Below, piece after piece: positions 61,276 to 64,000 of a stretch of DNA of 64,000 nucleotides; the first letter of the stretch is position 1, and the number at the start of each line of letters is the position of its first letter. The notes under the pieces are model-generated. The model was not told the origin of the DNA. It was given only the letters and a program-made list of their open reading frames with translations, and searched no databases. Source of the DNA: Silene conica (taxonomy: Eukaryota; Streptophyta; Magnoliopsida; Caryophyllales; Caryophyllaceae); contig CM055312.2 in the NCBI GenBank assembly GCA_029255685.2, positions 27,746,203 to 27,810,202 of the forward strand, read 5' to 3'. The translations under genes and the position numbers were made by a program.

Positions 61276-61645
61276 TCATCCGCGGAAAATGCGGAAAATC
61301 TCGGACCACGGCTTTTGGCTATAGGCCGTGGTTTCCACCGTGTTTGCCTTGATCATGGAACACGTCTCTACCCCGTCACACAGCATACGTGACGGGTTGC
61401 CTTCGTTGGCCTCCTCCTCCTTCTTCTTGTCTTCTTCGTCGACCTCGTCCGGGTCATCGTCCTCTTGATAGCTCAACATTTCGAGTCCTCCTCTTTGCAC
61501 AATAGCCTCCTTGACCGTAGGCTCTCTTTCTTGCTTCCCCAAACCGCTTCCTGCACAAGGTACAACAAGAGTATCCTCCATATTGCTCCCAATCTGGGGC
61601 GGAGGTGTAAAAACAGGAATTGGTATAGGTTCTAATGTAGGGGAT
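61276..61645 (-). pseudogene. Element A, C-terminal end of Gag-Pro frame
   Basis: The minus-strand frame ends with SQKPWSEIFRIFRG, almost the same as B's KPWSDIFRIFSG, and shares IVQRGGLEMLSYQEDDDPD with B's IIQRGGMGCLSYEEDEDPD. The upstream part, including the catalytic DLGA region, is cut off by element I at 61646 and would continue outside the window. Confidence 0.85.
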
Positions 61646-62272
61646 TGTAATACCCCGAAAACTTTAGTTATTTGATTCGAGTTTATACTTTATTATAAAT
61701 GTTATGTCGATGGTTTAACAACGTTTTTACGTTCAATTGTTATTTTAGTTTTATATTAGTTATGTCTTAGGTGGGGATCGATCTTGTGACCTCTTGATAA
61801 GCTTGTCGATGGGCCTCGTTTTGTGTGCAAACACAAAACAGCCCACCTTACCGTAAAAACCCTAGAGGCTAGAAACAGCCCTGCCGTCACTTTTAAGCAA
61901 CATTTGCTTATGCTTACCCTAACACAAACACACCACCACTACCAAAATCACGCAGCCACCACAGCAGAGGAGGAGGAGACACTTTGACCACCGTAATTCA
62001 GCCGGCCTAGAGCACGTCGTTTTGACCTTAGAGTCGGGTATGTCACAGAACTTATCTTTTTCCTGTTTGAGTCTTGGGTTTTCGTTGAGTCAGTTTATGG
62101 TGTTTGGTTTCTGATATGGGTCGTGGCTAACACCACTATACTAGTGGTGGTCGGGGGTGTAATGGGGTGGAAGTTGTGGCGTGTCTAGGGGTCTGGGTCA
62201 ACGGTAAAGGGGTGGTTCGTGGCTCTGGTTGCACGGGTTTTATGATTTACGTGGTAAGGGGAGTATATTGGG

Positions 62273-62319
62273 GGTGGTACCACCGTTGACTCGGGGGAGG
62301 TCGACACGGTGGTACCACT
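62273..62319. repeat. GGTGGTACCACC palindrome pair in LTR I
   Basis: Sites at 62273 and 62308, with the same 35-bp offset as in D and E. Confidence 0.75.
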
Positions 62320-62655
62320 GTCGTCGACGGAACAGATGTCAGGGGTAATGTTGGTCGTGGTTGTGAGGTCTGGGCGTGGTGGTAGTGTCGTCGGAGGGGC
62401 GTTTTGTCAGGCGGGTATGGGGCTGTGTCAAGCGAGATGTACGGTGTTTGAGTGAAGGGGTCAGCCTGGTGAGAGTGGTGCTGTCTCGCCGGCAGGTGAC
62501 CAAGGGTTTGGTGGTGTTCTGGTGGTAGTGGGTTGTAGTGGGTGCAGGTAGGCAGCGGTCATGGGTGGTCGAAGGGAGGAACACGGTGGTGGTGGGGAGT
62601 TTTGAATCGCGTGAGGGTGTTGTGGTGTCTCGGTTGTTTTGTGTTGTTTTGGTTG

Positions 62656-62695
<40 letters not shown>

Positions 62696-63168
62696 TTTAT
62701 TATTTATTTCTATTGTTGGTTTTAGAATGATTATTTTTATGAGGTAATATTTTATTTATGGCAAATGTAATTAGTATTTATGGTAAAGATTTAAATTTGA
62801 ATTTCAAAACCCAAGTGTTTATTTATTTTAGGAGTTGCTATTTTGAGGAGCTACTATATTTGGAAAGTTAATATTTCGGGTAACTCGGTTGTTGGGAAAC
62901 TTTCTAAATATAGGAAGTTTCTATAAATAGAATGTGTACATGTATTACGAGAATTAGGGAGTTTATTAATTAAATAATATACTTTTAGGTGGAAGTTTTC
63001 GTCTGGAGCACTTTTGAGAACAGTTGTGCATTTTTGCCATTTTCTTCTGCAGTTACGAGGTAGGGGAATACTACGTATATGAGATGTGTAATCTGTTTAT
63101 TGGTTGATATTAATCATGTTCATATATAATGTTATATAATTGATATATTGTGATATATAATTCTGTGT

Positions 63169-63430
63169 TTGGTGCGGAGATAAAGGGTCTGTGTTTGGTG
63201 CGAAGATAAAGGGTCTGTGTTTGGTGCGGAGATAAAGGGTCTGTGTTTGGTCCGAAGATAAAGGGTCTGTGTTTGGTGCGGAGATAAAGGGTCTGTGTTT
63301 GGTGCGGAGATAAAGGGTCTGTGTTTGGTGCGAAGATAAAGGGTCTGTGTTTGGTGCGGAGATAAAGGGTCTGTGTTTGGTGCAGAGATAAAGGGTCTGT
63401 GTTTGGTGCGGAGAAAAAGGGTCTGTGATT
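63169..63430. repeat. 26-bp minisatellite in LTR I
   Basis: About ten copies of a 26-bp unit containing GGTGCGGAGATAAAGGGTCT, at the LTR position where E has a 27-bp and D a 28-bp unit. The core GGTGCGGAG is shared. Confidence 0.93.
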
Positions 63431-63836
63431 CGGAGTGGAGAAGTTCAACTTTCTATTTATAGTAATGTGGTTTATTTACAGTTTTCTCTACTCAACCTCG
63501 TGGTTGACCCTGTGTATTCGTGATCACCTGTGATGAACCAATTATTGGGGAGCAGATTGACAGGTGGCTGAGACTAAGGGGGAGCTAGGGGAGGAAGAGC
63601 TTGGATCCGGACTAGATTAGATGTCTAGATCACCTTAGTCAGTTTAGTACGAGTTGTATTTTTTTTATGTTGTTAAGACCTTTTGATACGGATGTACGAA
63701 CACGACTTGAGTTAATTTCTATTTAAAGTACTGTTTATCTTCCTTTGTATCTACTGCCTCGGGAAACCGGGATGGTAACACCTTTATTTATCTGAGGAGT
63801 CCTAGTACAGGCCCTTAAATAAATGGGGGTGTTACA

Positions 63837-64000
63837 AAGTGGTATCAGAGCGAACGATCCTCAGGCCTAACCTAATGAACCTAATGAATGTAGGAGAGTC
63901 TAAATGAAATGAACCCCCGGGATAGGACTGTTAGGAGCACACTAAAGGGGAAGTATGAGTCTGGGGCCGCCTCACACCGAACCATAGGCCCTATCAGTTT
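63837..64000 (+). mobile_element. Element I interior, start only
   Basis: Leader similar to D at 4803-4965. It runs off the window, so whether I has coding capacity is unknown. Confidence 0.8.
63840..63851 (+). other. Primer binding site of I (initiator-Met tRNA)
   Basis: TGGTATCAGAGC, three bases after the LTR end. The leader GAACGATCCTCAGGCCTAA follows. Confidence 0.88.

Larger units (their letters stand above)
61646..63836 (+). mobile_element. Element I, 5' LTR
   Basis: 2191 bp from TGTAATACCCCG to GGGTGTTACA, inserted in A's Gag-Pro frame; the left duplication would be gggat (61641-61645). Closely related to solo LTR E. It contains the GGTGGTACCACC pair (62273 and 62308), an ATT microsatellite (62657-62702), a 26-bp minisatellite, and an AAAACCCTAG motif near 61856. 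Confidence 0.88.

Noticed and set aside
63110..63448. Frame with repeated TQTLYLRTKHRPF-like units
   Set aside because: Translation of the 26-bp minisatellite; two 26-bp units give a quasi-periodic peptide.
62538..63448. Regular tandem repeats as a possible CRISPR array
   Set aside because: Units are head to tail without unique spacers, in plant retrotransposon LTR sequence.

Overview
This window is gene-poor plant nuclear DNA made almost wholly of nested transposable elements. The evidence for a plant (probably a eudicot, species not determined) is: LTR retrotransposons primed by initiator-Met tRNA or by plant tRNA-Asp, a CACTA DNA transposon with 3-bp target duplication, a captured exon of plastid stearoyl-ACP desaturase, and very long AT-rich LTRs with ATT/TA microsatellites. 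I see no intact host gene, no tRNA or rRNA gene and no CRISPR array.

Layout, with my working names. D (plus strand, from before base 1 to 17516) is a pol-less LARD-like retrotransposon: 5' LTR 1-4802 carrying a solo LTR (E, 1684-4125), non-coding interior 4803-8804, and 3' LTR 8805-17516 interrupted by Copia element 1 (9417-15750). D sits in the protease region of an older Ty3/gypsy element F (17517-17979). F's LTR is split: its left part ends at 17979 and its right part is 45386-45725. Between them lies a 27.4-kb block: element H (minus strand; LTR, interior, LTR, truncated interior; 17980-44962), with element G (19534-36690) inside H's left LTR and Copia element 2 (25926-34443) inside G's right LTR, then a truncated TRIM (44963-45385).

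From about 46015 a second nest begins. A is an Athila-like, pol-less GAG-PRO element on the minus strand (LTR 46015-47637, interior 59048-61645). It was hit by a CACTA element (47662-59044) that carries a desaturase exon, and the CACTA was hit in turn by B (47800-55936), a very young member of A's own family. A is also broken at 61645 by a D/E-like element I (61646 to the window end). Target-site duplications support most of these boundaries: cgcga, cgtta, gccag, aatac, ctt and acaac.

D, E, G, H and I share LTR termini (TGTAAYACC...GTTACA), an initiator-Met primer site and a conserved non-coding interior, so they depend on proteins from elsewhere. F suggests that the coding relative was a Ty3/gypsy element. 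A and B encode Gag and protease only. Copia 2 has a near-complete polyprotein frame with three nonsense codons. Copia 1 has an open RT-RNase H frame but has lost gag, protease and most of integrase.

The most unusual signal is a 12-bp CpG-rich palindrome (GGTCGACCGACC or its reverse complement). It always occurs in pairs whose starts are exactly 21 bp apart. I count 22 independent pairs, in the leaders of both Copia elements and in the LTRs, non-coding interior and gag of the unrelated Athila-like family.
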